NCBI GenBank assembly: GCA_964036045.1
Contig: OZ038380.1
Coordinates: 63,906,591 to 63,970,590, forward strand
Length of the DNA stretch: 64,000 nucleotides
DNA from: Eutreptiella sp. 'Long Island Sound 2002'
Lineage: Eukaryota; Euglenozoa; Euglenophyceae; Eutreptiales; Eutreptiaceae
Direction: 5' to 3'
This document shows, piece after piece, positions 35,201-46,388 of the stretch (within the stretch, counting starts at the first letter, position 1; the number at the start of each line of letters is the position of its first letter). Under the pieces are notes generated by a model. It saw only the letters and a program-made list of their open reading frames with translations, was not told where the DNA came from and made no database searches. Both the position numbers and the translations under genes were made by a program.

Positions 35201-36912
35201 GGCCACCTTCTTGGGGACGACGAAGCACGGAGAGGCCCATTTGGAGTGGCACGGCTCGAGCCAGCCTCTCTCGATGAGGTCACGGAGGACCCTCTCCATG
35301 GCCTCTTTCCTCTCGCCCCTCAGGGCAAACTCCCGGTGTCGATACACACGGGGGTCCTGCTTCAGTCGTATCTTGGCCTCGCCATACAGTCCACGCACCG
35401 GTGGGGGAAACACAGGCTTTCTGCTGAAGAAGGTGTCCCCATACTTCTGCTTCAGCCTGGCCCTCAATGCCTGGATCTTGGGGCAATCATCGGACTCCGC
35501 TTTGCTTTTCCGGGCACCTGGACCACTGAGCTTACTTGAGGGGTAGCGACCCCGCTCGGCTTCGGCTCAGGTGGTCTTCCCAGGTGGCCCAAAGGGCCAT
35601 CTCTGGTCTTGCCTCGGAACAGATCGCCGTAGGTGGGTGGGTTACCCCCGATTGGCTCGTCCTGGATGGACATATGATCCAGCAGCCTCTGCACGAAGGT
35701 ATTTCCATCATAGGAACCGGAGACGATCGAGTCCACTTCCCACCAGGCTTTGTCCTGGCCCTTGCCCTCACGCTGGTTTCCCCAGTCGTGAAAGGGCTGA
35801 TCCATATACCCCTGAACCAGATCCAACTCCTCCTCAGTGAGGGGGTCTTCCGATTCTCCGATGTCAACAGGGGGAACCGCAAAGCATTGTCGCCATGGCT
35901 CTGCTATGATGCGGTTGACACAGACGAAGTCCGTGGTGTCGGCCTGATCAAGGCCCCCATCCACATAGTGGAATTCTGTTGGCCATCTCTGGGGTGGCAT
36001 GGGCTGTCCTTTAGCGTCCTGATAGACACTCTCTCCGGCCGGTAGGACGACCTTGTTTAAGGTCATGTTGGTCAATGAGACTACCCAATGTCGGGTACTT
36101 TCCTCCTCGGTGCATCCCATAGGAACAGCCAGCACTGCCTTGGAGCGGTCCTTGCGAATCTTCGCTATCGCTCTTGGAATGTCCCAACGAAGGCAATGGA
36201 TCCATATCAATCCCTGATGCGGACCCCAGTGCTTCTTCCACGCGGAGTCCTGGGCGCTCCAGTACTTTTCACAAACCCGAAGATGGGCGGAGGTTCCTGA
36301 AGAGAACGCATCCAGGGCCAGATCCGAAGCTCCCAGGTCCGCAACCACTCGGCTCGCCACTTCCGGCCTTACGCCGTACTCCTGGTTTGCTGGCCCAGTT
36401 GGCTCAGTGCCCAGTGCGGCTACTTCGAGCTGATCGCGTTCGGGGTGGATCCATTGGCATTCCACATGGTGCTCAGGTGACGAAAGCCACGAGAGCTGGT
36501 CGTCCTGGTACAGGGTCATGGAGGCCTGGGCCGGGAGGACGCCGGAGTCCGTCTCCATCATGAAGTCGTACCCAACGATCATGTCCCAGTCCATCTCGGC
36601 CTCGTAGAAGCGACCTTGCAGGAGGATTTCCTTGCCGAGGTCTGGGCGGCTCAGCTCACGATGTTTCACGAACTGCAGCCCGATGGCCGCTTCCTTCGTG
36701 CCTCCCACCATGTACTGGCCGTTCGCCACCTTCAGCCTGAGAGGTTTCCGACTGTCGGTCAAACACTCTGGTGGGAGTAGGCCAGCCTTGACCAAGCTGA
36801 CCTGAGCTCCCGTGTCGACCAACACGTCGAAGACCTTTTCCCCTTCCCCACATAAGGCACGGACCTTAAGGTGCAACTGCCGCTCACGCCCAACTCGGCG
36901 CACGGCGTGCAA
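32289..36912 (-). pseudogene. pol: Pol polyprotein of element C: PR-RT-RH-IN-chromodomain (broken)
   Basis: In order on the minus strand: aspartic protease (DVLVDTGAQVSL, near 36820), a connector to 35464, RT (RLVVDYRGLN; FVDD at 34880-34891), RNase H, integrase with an HHCC-like zinc region and MDVFSMP, and a chromodomain (FKVRWRGYGPSHDTWEP, about 32400-32460). Defects: a frameshift near 35505; TGA at 33212-33214 and 33203-33205 in the integrase core; a frameshift near 32760; and RNase H reads RTYAS, with TAC (34391-34393) at the catalytic Asp that is GAC in A and B. Sequence upstream of 36912 (to 37263) is related to the A/B pol start but lies in more than one frame. Protein similarity to A pol is high, in a separate family. 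Confidence 0.9.
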
Positions 36913-37263
36913 GCTCAGGATCCCCAGCCGTTCCAGAATCTCAACAAGCCACTGGTGCAGGTCGTGGACAATGGGCTCAGGCTGCCCATCTGCAGCATCC
37001 AGCTGCGGTCCGGGTGATCCTCCGATACTCTCGGATAGATCTTGAAGTACATCAAACGCATTCTTGGTCGCGAAGGATGGACGGGTGCAAGGGTTCGTGC
37101 CTTCACTTGCCCTCCCCCCGCCACCGCGAATGGGTGCCGGACCGGGCCTTCAACCCGCGGCAATCCCTTTGTGCTTACCGACTCCCGACTGACATGGTGT
37201 GGCGCTTCCCACGACACCATCCAGCGACCGCCCTAGCTGGGGCCCTTGGCTGCAGGGGCTCCG

Positions 37264-40200
37264 CTAGGGGGCGTACGTCGTGGAAGTAGGGGTGTTCTCC
37301 TCCGCATCAACCTCGTTGACACCCTTCTTCCTCCTATTCCTAGGCTTCTTGTCCTTGTCCTTGTTCTGGTCGTTCTGGTTGTTCTCCTTGTTCTTGTTGC
37401 CCGTCCTGGGGTCCCAGTTCCTCTTGATCTCCTGGATCTCCTTTGCCAACTCGGTCCCCTGCGACATCAGCTTGGAGAGCTCGTCCTTGTCCACCTCCAC
37501 CTTGGCTTCTCGGATACCCGCGGGGGCACGCTTCTTCGACCCGTGCGCCTTCTTGTAAGCCTCCGTGTCGGCCTGGTGGGTGGGGCATGTTCGGTGGTCA
37601 TGGTTGAAGCCTTTCTTCCACCCATAACACACGAAACAGCCCTGCGGGTGAGCTCGTATGAACTCCCCAAAGGACGGCGGAGGGTCGCCAATGCGGCGAG
37701 GGTCCCTCTTCTCCTTCTTCTTCCAACCCGGCTGCAGGGGCTTCCAGCTTCCCCGGTTGTTCCCCGCGCCGTTGTGGGCCACGAAGGCACAAACGGCCAT
37801 CCCGGCGGGCTCATCATCGTTGTCATCGTCGACGAGAGCTTTATCGCCATCGGCTCCCGCTGGGTCCATGGCAGCTTCCCCGCCAGGCGCCTCGCCAACG
37901 TAGTTGACGTCGCGGTCGCCGGGCCTCAACCCGCGGGTGTGGTGGAGGTTCCGGTACTCCTTGAGTACTTCCTCTCCAACCCACTCCAGGATCTCGTCGC
38001 AGCTCATCCGCGCCGGGATGGCCTGCACACGGATGGTCTGGCCGCTCACGTCACACTCGTCAGGGCGCCACATCGCGGTCTTCTCGCGATCGCCCGAGAC
38101 GGTGATGAGGAGAGCGCTCGGCAGGGAGTGCCGTTTGACATCCCGGGCCACGTTCTTCCTTGTCCAAGCCACCACGTTTGTATGATACTCTTTGGGGAGC
38201 ATCATCTTGACCGTGTGGTTGGACTTGGCCCTCTTGGCTTCCTCCTTGGTGACCCTCTTGATCCATGCTTCCGGTAGCATGGAGAGCAGGCGAGCCTGCT
38301 CGTCACCCTCGTTCCAGTCCTCCACGTTGCGACGGAAGAGGGTGTATTGCCCTAGGAAGTCCCGCCAGTCTCGTAGGGGGATCTCCCGTCCATCATGCTG
38401 AAGCTTGATGGACTTCCAGCGCTTGGCAGCCACCTGCGGAGCGTCCACCCGCTCCTGCTCGTTGAGCCACTTCTTGGCTTCCTTGAGGGTCTTGATTTTC
38501 CCCTCCTTGGTCGCCACGAAGTATAGCTCTTGGAGCACTTCCGGCAGGCGGTACCTGAACCGTCTGAAGACATATTTCTCTGCATCTGTGGGATCCATGT
38601 CTTCAGTGACGGTCACCCCCCAAATCGTCCAGCTTCTCCAAGAAGCGGTCGAGGTTGAGGGGGTTGCCATCGTACATGGGGGGCTTGATGTCCTTCAAGT
38701 CTTCCCACACGGCGGCATCCGCGGCCTTAGAGACCATGAACGCCGGCCGCGAGGTCGACCGAGGTTCCCATCGGCCTCGCCCACGGACTCCCACGGCCGC
38801 CACGTCCATCTCCTCCATGGTATCCCTGTGGCTACGCCGCGGTTCCTCCATGTACGCTGAACCTAGATGTTCACGCCGTACTCCTTCCATGTACGTCACC
38901 TCGTCACGGCGCCGGCGGCTGCGTTCAGCGGCCTCCCGTCGTACACCATGCGGCGGGCTAATGTCGAACTCCTCCAGGTCCAGGTCCAGGTCCTCACCTT
39001 CACCGACATCCCACTCCACGTCTCCTCTGGGGACCTCGTCCCTGAGTCCACCATAACGTCCACCAGCCATGGGGATTGGCTTCGGGGCTGGTGCGGGGCG
39101 TCGTGGGCGTACCGGGGTCCGCGGTGGAGCACGGCGGTTGTGGTACTCCGCGCTGAGCCACTCATCATGCTAATGCTCACTGCCACTGCCGGGCGGCACG
39201 CGCTCGTTGCGGCGGCCCGCGCTGTGGTGAGAGGGGGCGGTGAGAGCGGGGGCACTGGCGCTGGGGCGACTCCTGGGGGCTGCGCCGGGGGCGTGGGGTC
39301 TGCCTGGACCTCGTCCGGCTCCCCAGCCGTCGTCCGACGAGCCAGACTCCAGGGGTGGGTGGTCGCTGCGGACGCTCCCACGGGCTTCCAGCGCGTCCAG
39401 CCTCTGCTGCAGGCCGCTGATGACCTTGTTCAGCGACCTGGTCTCGCCCCTGGCGATGTCCAGCAGCTTCTGGGTGGCAGTGGCGACGCTGGCGCTCTTG
39501 ACCATCTCGATCTTGGCGATGTCCAGCTCTCTCTGTGCGCGCGCAGCGACCCTGGCGATGCGAGTCATCTCGCCCTTGCCCGTGTCTGCCTCGCGCTCGA
39601 GGGACTGGACCCTCCTGCGGAGGTAGAGAATCCACCGCCAGGCGGTATCCGGGTCCCCGTTCCCTGGTAGGTCGTCGGGGTCCCCAGGGGATCCTCGAGG
39701 AGGGCCTCCGCCGGGTCCGCCCGGTCCAGGGGGTCCTCCCCCGCCCGGTGGTCCGCCTCCAGGGGGTCCACTTGGTTGGCGTCCTCCAGGGGGTCCTGAT
39801 GGTCCTCCGCCAAGGGGTCCTTGTGGGTCTCCGCCGGGTCGCCTCGGTGGGTCCGAGGATGGGCGCTTCTTCGTGATGTCAAAGTCCATGTCGTCATCCT
39901 CGTCCACGTCACCCCACCTGGGCGTCTCGGTCTCGGAAGACTCCGAGCTCCGGTAGGGAGGAGGGGGATCCTCATCCTCACCTTCCGGCTCCATGGGGAC
40001 GTCTCCGCCTCCTCCGCCAGCCACTCCTCGGCGATGTCGGCGGCCTCGTTCATCCCCGTCGCTTGCGGTGAAGAAGGGGTCGCTGTCGTGGGGGTATTCG
40101 CCTGCTGGCCTCCATGGCCTCTCGGGGGTCTTCCCCTTACCCTTCCTCCGTCGGTAGGCAGTGGGGCCACTGCTCCTACTGCTGCCCGTGTCGGCCTCGT

Positions 40201-41677
40201 CCAGCGTCATCCTGGAGGAGGCGTCCCCTTCGAAAAGCTTTCCAAGGGTCTCCACTCGTGATCCTCCTGGGGGAGTCTCGCGGCGGAGTTTGGCCTCTGC
40301 TTCCTCCATTGCGGCGGCGGTGGCTGCGGCAGCTGTCCCTTCGGCTTCCTCCCGAGCACGAGCCGCTTCGGCTTCCCGGGCCTGCTGCAGCCGAGCCTTC
40401 TCCGCTTCCAACGCCGCCAACTCCGCCTCCGTCTTGGCCCTCTCCTCAGCGACCTTCCGTCGCGCGGCCTCAAGGGCGTCATTCTTGGCGGCGTCCGCCT
40501 GGGCCTTAGCCGTTGCCTCGGCGTGGGCCCTTTCCTCCGCCTCCTTCTTTGCCATCTCTTGGGCAAGCGCCTCTTCCAGCGCCTTCACCTCGGCCTCCTT
40601 GCAGGCAATGGCCTCCTGCGTCAGGCGGGCTTCCTCGTCGGCTGCCGCCCACTCACCCTTGACCTGGGCAATGGCTGCCTCACGGGCGGCTGCAGCCGTG
40701 AGTCCGGCCGCAATGGCCGCCACGGTCGAGGCGTGGATGACCATGCCATGCCGCCACTCCGCAGCCTCCTGCTGGGCGATGCCGTCGGCGCCCTCCACGG
40801 CAGCGTGCTGCTGCGTGGCCCGTTGCCGGGCAACCCGAAGGTTGCAGGGCACCCCACAGGCGCGCTCACAGGCGCGTGCCACGTCCCTTTGGTCCGGAGC
40901 GACGCTGCTGCTGGAGCTGGCCTGGTCGGCCGGCATCCTCCCGCGGTGGGCCGACTCCACGTCGCTGCTGGGGCCTGACCCCCTCAGGAGCAGCTGACGG
41001 GGCTCCGCCTTGGCGGGCTTGGCGACTTGGAGGAAGTCGCTGAGGGTGGTGTGGCCGGGGTGGTGACCGCCACTGGCCCGTTGGGAACTGGGGGCTGGGG
41101 TTCCGCCCTTGGCGCCTTGGGCGGCTTCGGCGGCCAGGGACTCCTGGTACTCCCGCCACTTCCGGTCCCGCTTCCTGTCCCCGGCGGACCGCTTCTCCTT
41201 CCCCGGAGACGCGCTGTTGCTGCTGCCCTGCAGCCTGCGCTCGCTCCCCCGTTCCGGGAAGTTCTTCTCGATCATGTCCCACATGGAGACGTTGATCGAG
41301 GCCCCCGACGGGTACTCGTTGGGCTTCTCGTCCTCCTCAATCACGTCGGGGCGCAGCCCTTCGCCGGGCCTGTCCGGCCGGGTCCAGACCCTCCAGCGCC
41401 TCTGCTGGAAGCGGAAGGCAAACCCTTCCACCCGCAGCCAGTCCTCCACGGCCTGCAGGCGGTCGGGGCTCATGTCCGTGCGGAGCTTGAAGCTCCCGGG
41501 CATGCCGCCTTCGCACTGGGGGTGGCTGTGGCGGTAGAGCTGGTCCCAAACCAACCCACGCAGTAGGCGCACTGCATGGGGGTGGGGCCGCGGCCACGTC
41601 TTACCCGCTTCTTGCCAGTTTACCATGGCAGCGGGGGCGTAGTTGGTCTTGAGGTCCTTGGTGTGCACTCGTTCCAC
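37264..41677 (-). pseudogene. gag: Extended Gag of element C (broken)
   Basis: The ATG at 41677 opens an 835-codon frame to TAG 39170-39172. It has a Trp-rich N-terminal region, an Ala/Glu-rich coiled coil (about 40200-40760), acidic patches, and a collagen-like Pro/Gly run (about 39660-39860). The same frame continues past the TAG to about 38610 and includes the capsid-type motif MYDGNPLNLDRF. A frameshift near 38620 leads to 37264-38670: the rest of the capsid-like region, then a zinc knuckle C-x2-C-x8-H-x4-C at 37585-37638 and a Lys/Asn-rich tail. It ends at TAG 37264-37266. The part matching A/B gag is only the second half; the first half has no counterpart I can align. Whether both halves were one protein is an inference from the shared frame. 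Confidence 0.8.
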
Positions 41678-42024
41678 TCAACGAACCAGTCCTTGTGGTG
41701 TTTGTTGAGGCGGGTGCTGCAGCACTGGACTCGGAGTGCGGCCGGTGCTGGTCGGCCGGTGGTTGTGGAGGTGGTTGACGCGACTGGGTGTGCGGCCTTG
41801 CTGGTCGGCCGATAGGACTCGCTGATGAGGGAGTCCTGGTCTATCCACCTCCTTCGCGGTCGCGGCGCTTCCGTTGTCGCTCAGGGCAATGTTCTGGGCG
41901 CCGCTGCGGACCGCTGCGCTGCGCTGCGAGCTGCGAGCTGCGAGCTGCTGCGCCGCGCTGCTCGGCATTGGTGGCCCCGAGTGGCACGCGAGGGATGGCC
42001 AACCCTGCGGCGGTGAAACGCTTT
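41678..42024 (-). other. Leader of element C between 5' LTR and gag
   Basis: This non-coding leader of about 350 bp contains GCTGCG/GAGCTGC tandem words at about 41916-41962. The bases following the LTR on the minus strand (AAAGCGTTTCACC) do not begin with TGG and match no tRNA end that I know, so a PBS is not assigned. Confidence 0.6.
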
Positions 42025-44248
42025 TGACGCGTTCCCGTGGGGGGCCTGGCCACGGGACGCTGCGGTGACACGCACAAGCAAGCAGGCAGGCAAAGCACTG
42101 CGCTCACAGGGGCATCAATTACGCTCGTGTCATGAGACAAAGCGTTTCATGATCCTTGCCACTCTGAAACAAGGGAACAAAAGTATGTACAGCAACACAT
42201 CAGGATATGTACACATGGGGTTAAGACTGGACTCCGGTAAGGGCATCACAGGACAATAGACACTCAGTCCCAACTCGTATCCCAATCCCAGGTCCGACCC
42301 TCTCAGTGGCTGGTGGGTGCGGGGGCTCAAACACAACCCATGCCCTGCTCAGTCCGGACCCTGAAACCCTGCCAATAGGGGGGGTGTCCCGCCCAGCCAT
42401 AGGCGAGTATCTGGGAACCAAGTAGCTCCAAGGCCAACCGACGGTGGCTTCCCATGCTCCCTCAACGGCAGGTCCCAATCTGCTCTGAGCCAGAGATATG
42501 GCCCCGCCATTATCCCTCAGCAGTTGGTAGCTGAAAATGGGCTGTTTCAGCCCAAACTGATATTAGCTCAAAAATCTCCAGAAATGACCCCTTGTCTGGA
42601 CCCCCCAGAGGTAGGGACGAGGCAACTGACCCTATGCCTTTCGAGTACGAACTCTTTGGAGCCCTCACCCAACCTGGTTCCCTCTGAGGTCCCAGCATCA
42701 GGGCACCACGGGTTCGTCAAGTGGGGTCATGATGCCAAAATCACCAAAATTGGCATCATTCTCACGCGTGGCTCGCCCGGCCAGGGCAAGGCCAATGACC
42801 CACAGGGTTGCAGGCAGGACCTAGGACTCTTATCTGAGTGTAGAACTTAAAATTAGGTCCGGGCTCCTCGTGGGCATAGAGATATGGGGCCGCCAATTGA
42901 CCACACGGGGGGGTGAAATTGGGGTCCCAAAAGGGGGTCATTTTGGCTGCTCGAAATGAGCCAAAATTCGGGGGTGCTCCCAGTAGTATATCTCCAAGCT
43001 GCCTTGGAGATCGGATTCGCCATTCCATACGCGATCCACCAGGGGTGTAACGGTGACTCCCATGCCCTTGGCTCTCGAAGTTTCCCAATCCCACTTGGCG
43101 TGGTGACAATCCCAATTGGGTCCACAAGTGCCAAAATGGCAAAATTGTCCACACTCACTTTGGGCTAGCACCTTTACGAAGGTTGTTCCGCTTCGCCCAC
43201 GTGGTGTGTGCGCCATGGGGACCAACATACATAACACCCATGTTATATATGGTCCATTGGTCCATGCGTCCGGCGTGCACGGGTGGGCTGAACATAGTGC
43301 ACGGCGGGCAGAAAATGTGGAAAATTGCTCAAAATGGCCGAAAATGCGCACACTCATGGTTGGGGCAAATGAGGCACATGCCCGACTTGGACCGGAGTGT
43401 GCCATAGGATTGGTATCAAGTCATATGCGTCCAACATATCTTTTGGGCGTCGCCCAACTCTTCCGGTTTTGGGAATGGCAGGGTCGCCAAGTGAGCCCAT
43501 GATTTGGGATAGTCCCAAATCGCCAACATGGTGGCCACGTTATGCCAAGCCCAAGATGAGTTATTCGCAGGGTCCAAGATATGTTGGGCACCGAAGTATG
43601 TATCCCCAAAAAATTCTTGGGTCATGATGTCAATTGAGCGCAACGTTGAGATACACGGTCGCCACTTGACATCATGACGGGCAAAAAACAGCAATATTGG
43701 CGAAAAAACACCCAAAAGTGCCTTGAAAGGCGCACAAATATATTATAATATCTTCGGCTTGGATTGAGTAATCGACCAATCCTTCTAAACACAATGACTT
43801 GACACCAATGACCTACGATTCCACATATGTGCTCCACTTGGAGCGCTTTGAAAGGTCACGAGCGCTACTTCCCAAGTGGGCACATGAAAATATGGAAAAT
43901 TGCAAAACACAAACCTTGCTCCCAACGCATCGCTTTGGGATCGCCACACAAGCTTCCCTCCACAAAGGTTAGGCTTGCAATTGATCGTGGGGAGTATAAG
44001 GAAGGGCCTCGTGAAATATGAGGTCCATTGGTGGGTGTATCGCTCTTAGCCGAACCCGCCAAATGGGCACGCAATACAACACATGGCACATACCATATAT
44101 TGCCCAAAGAGGTGGCTCCCCCCACGATATGTCATGCCCCTCCAAGGGCATAACTTTGTGTCAATCGCTCATAGTAACTCAAGGAAAGTTCCTACGCAAC
44201 ACCAACACTCACGCGCTACACTCGAAAGTTATCTTAACGCACTCAATA

Positions 44249-44899
44249 TCATGGCCAAAGAGTTATAACGCAAACTCTACCCTCTTGACCATGATCCATT
44301 ATGCTAGCGCGCACGTGTGGAGACGCAAGGCGTATAATGCTTTCTAAATTACGTCGGGAGTATTGTGAATACATCCCACGTTTTCTCAATGTCATTCCTC
44401 GCAAGCGGCACGACATATGACCCTCACAAGTGGCCTCACGAATCAACTTTGTTTTGCCCATATCTCCAAGACAAATGGACCGCAAGACAAAAGGAAAGTT
44501 GATTCGTGCATAGGGAAGCACGTAGGTCCACTCGAAAGAGGTCAAATCAAGTGCAGGGATGTCGAAGTCGAAAATCCGATTTCGACATCCTGGAAAATTC
44601 GGATTAAGGTTGCGAGTGTAGAATGTGAAAATTGCGGATGCATCAATGCAATTCGTGAAGACTTTAGAGGCTTCGTCACGGATTGCGCTAAAATATCTGT
44701 ATATAACAGTTAAACTGGCGGTTACGCTAAAGTCGCGAACTAACCGCCAGCTGTCAAAACAGTGAATATCAGAACGGAAGCGTAAAAATTGACGGGAACA
44801 ATATGAAAATAAAACCCTGTTGATTCCTGATATTCTGATATATAAATCTCCGCTGGCGACGCATGGGTTGCCGATGCGGGGCTTTACGGCACGGAACAC
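44249..44899 (-). CDS. LTR open frame, element C 5' LTR (hypothetical, 216 codons)
   Basis: This is the longest version of the LTR frame. It spans the TATA box region at its start and runs into the leader. Shared peptide segments with A-family copies include DLYIRISGINRVL, LTVIYRYF, NRIFDFDI and LIREAT. Several differences between the families are conservative (I/V, L/M, K/R), which would fit a protein, but nucleotide identity around the TATA box is also high and could explain the likeness. No known domain is recognised. Because the start codon lies upstream of the presumed transcription start, a shorter protein would be made if any. Confidence 0.33.
   Translation of the reverse strand: MFRAVKPRIGNPCVASGDLYIRISGINRVLFSYCSRQFLRFRSDIHCFDSWRLVRDFSVTASLTVIYRYFSAIRDEASKVFTNCIDASAIFTFYTRNLNPNFPGCRNRIFDFDIPALDLTSFEWTYVLPYARINFPFVLRSICLGDMGKTKLIREATCEGHMSCRLRGMTLRKRGMYSQYSRRNLESIIRLASPHVRASIMDHGQEGRVCVITLWP
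44839..44844 (-). promoter_or_regulatory. TATA-type box of the element C 5' LTR
   Basis: TATATA sits in the same context (GAGATTTATATATCAG) as in element A, so the core promoter region is shared between the two families. Confidence 0.6.
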
Positions 44900-45061
44900 G
44901 CTCCCGCCGGGCTCGCACCGGGCGTCAACGGGCGTCTTCCCTTCCGTACATGGGGTTAGTGGACCGGAGACCGGTCTTCCCTTCCGTACATGGGGTTAGT
45001 GGACCAGAGACGGGTTGTATGCCCTACCCTAGCCATGGGGTTCTGGGTACCGCCTCACTAC

Positions 45062-46388
45062 GGATGAATGCTTCATCACCCGTGGGCTGGGTTTGCGCCC
45101 CATCCACCAGGAAAGCCTTGGTACCCCACGCTTGACCCGGGGAGGGCATTGATACACCCTTGGCGTCGATGAACAACCCCTCCTCTGGCCCGAATGACAT
45201 CTCGTTCAGGGTGATGGAGTCCAGCGTCGACTTGAGACTCTCCATCGGACATGGGGTGGATCCTATGCCGGTTATGACCAGGATCCTCTTCGCCCTATCC
45301 GCGACGATCTTCTCCACCGTACGTCTGGTGTTATCCAGGGAGCCATGCCATTACATGGGCCCCCACTCCTTCAAACCCCAATGCCTGTGCCAGGCTGAGA
45401 CTCCTGGATGCCAATGCCTCCTACACTTCCGCAAAAGTGGGGCATCCCGGGAAGCGAAGACGTCCGTCTTGGGCGCTTCGGCCCCCAGCGTCTGGATCAT
45501 CCTGGCATACACCTGCGGCGCCATTCCATACTCCGTGAGCTGAACTCCACGGTCTCCTCTGGACTTGGCACCCACAGTTTGCACCGCTTGGACGATCCGA
45601 TCCTCTTCCTCAGCATTCCATTGGGATGATTTGCATGCATAGTCCGTGGACAGCCATGTGAGGCATTCATCATCCTCCCGGGCCAGCGTTGCACGATGGG
45701 GAAGGGCTCCAATGGCGTTTGCCACCATGAAGTCATACCCCATGATCATATCCCAATCTGTAATGTCGGCCACATAGAAGTTCCCGGATAGAGTGCTTCT
45801 CTTCGCCAGATCAGGGCGGTTCAAGCGCTCATGTTCCCAGAATTCCATACTGATAGTGGCCTCATGGGTGCCCCCACCCATGATCTCTCCATTGGCGACC
45901 TTCAGGCGGACCGGTCTCCGGCTGGGCTGCAGGAGTTCCTGCTTGAACAAACCTCTCCGGACCAGGCTCACATGGGCACCCGTATCCACCAACACATCCA
46001 CCACCTTCTCCTCTCGTCCGCACCGTACTCGCACTTTCAAGTGCAACTGCCGCTCGTCGCCATGAGGTGTATGGACGACTCTCACGGCATGCAACTCTAG
46101 CACGTCCGGGTGCATCAGGACTTCAAGGGTATGGTCACGGATGGTGTAGATCTTGGGTTGGTCCTGCCCGTCCACGGGGCTCTCCGTGGTCGCTCCTTCC
46201 TTCTTGCCATTTCCTGTACCCACATGTACTTCCCTTGGCAGGGCGCTCCAGGGGTTGGGAGTTGCGAAGCCTAGTGGTTTTGGCTCTGCCGGAGCCTTCT
46301 TCGGCACCCGATGTGCCTCTGATTCCTCAGGGATTCCACTGATTTTCGGAGGAGAGACCTCCGAGGTCCCACTCCCGTGGGGGCTCCT
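45062..46388 (-). pseudogene. pol: Pol of element B, 5' portion: protease and connector
   Basis: This starts directly after the gag TAG (46389-46391) in the same frame. The aspartic protease motif VDVLVDTGAHVSL lies near 45970-46010, followed by the connector with WDMIMGYDFMVANAIG. TAA at 45351-45353 replaces the TAT of A. The frame then continues to the CTAC duplication, where element C interrupts it; the rest of pol resumes at 23354. Confidence 0.9.

Larger units (their letters stand above)
23359..45057 (-). mobile_element. Ty3/gypsy retrotransposon of a second family, element C (21.7 kb)
   Basis: This large minus-strand element has LTRs of 3035 and 3033 bp (TG...CA ends) and target duplication CTAC, and it lies inside pol of element B. 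From its 5' end it has a leader (41678-42024), long gag (37264-41677), pol (32289-36912), about 5.9 kb of extra DNA (26407-32288) including a nearly A-free tract in the sense strand, and a polypurine tract. Pol is clearly related to A/B but diverged; gag N-terminus and much of the LTR differ. Nonsense codons, frameshifts and an altered RNase H Asp make it defective. No tRNA-complementary PBS is evident after its 5' LTR. Confidence 0.92.
42025..45057 (-). repeat. 5' LTR of element C
   Basis: This is the 3033-bp partner of 23359-26393. On the minus strand it starts TGAGGCGG at 45057 and ends GCGTCA at 42025, next to CTAC (45058-45061). It contains two 40-bp tandem units (44934-44973 and 44974-45013), then a TATA-type box and the shared leader module. 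Confidence 0.93.
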
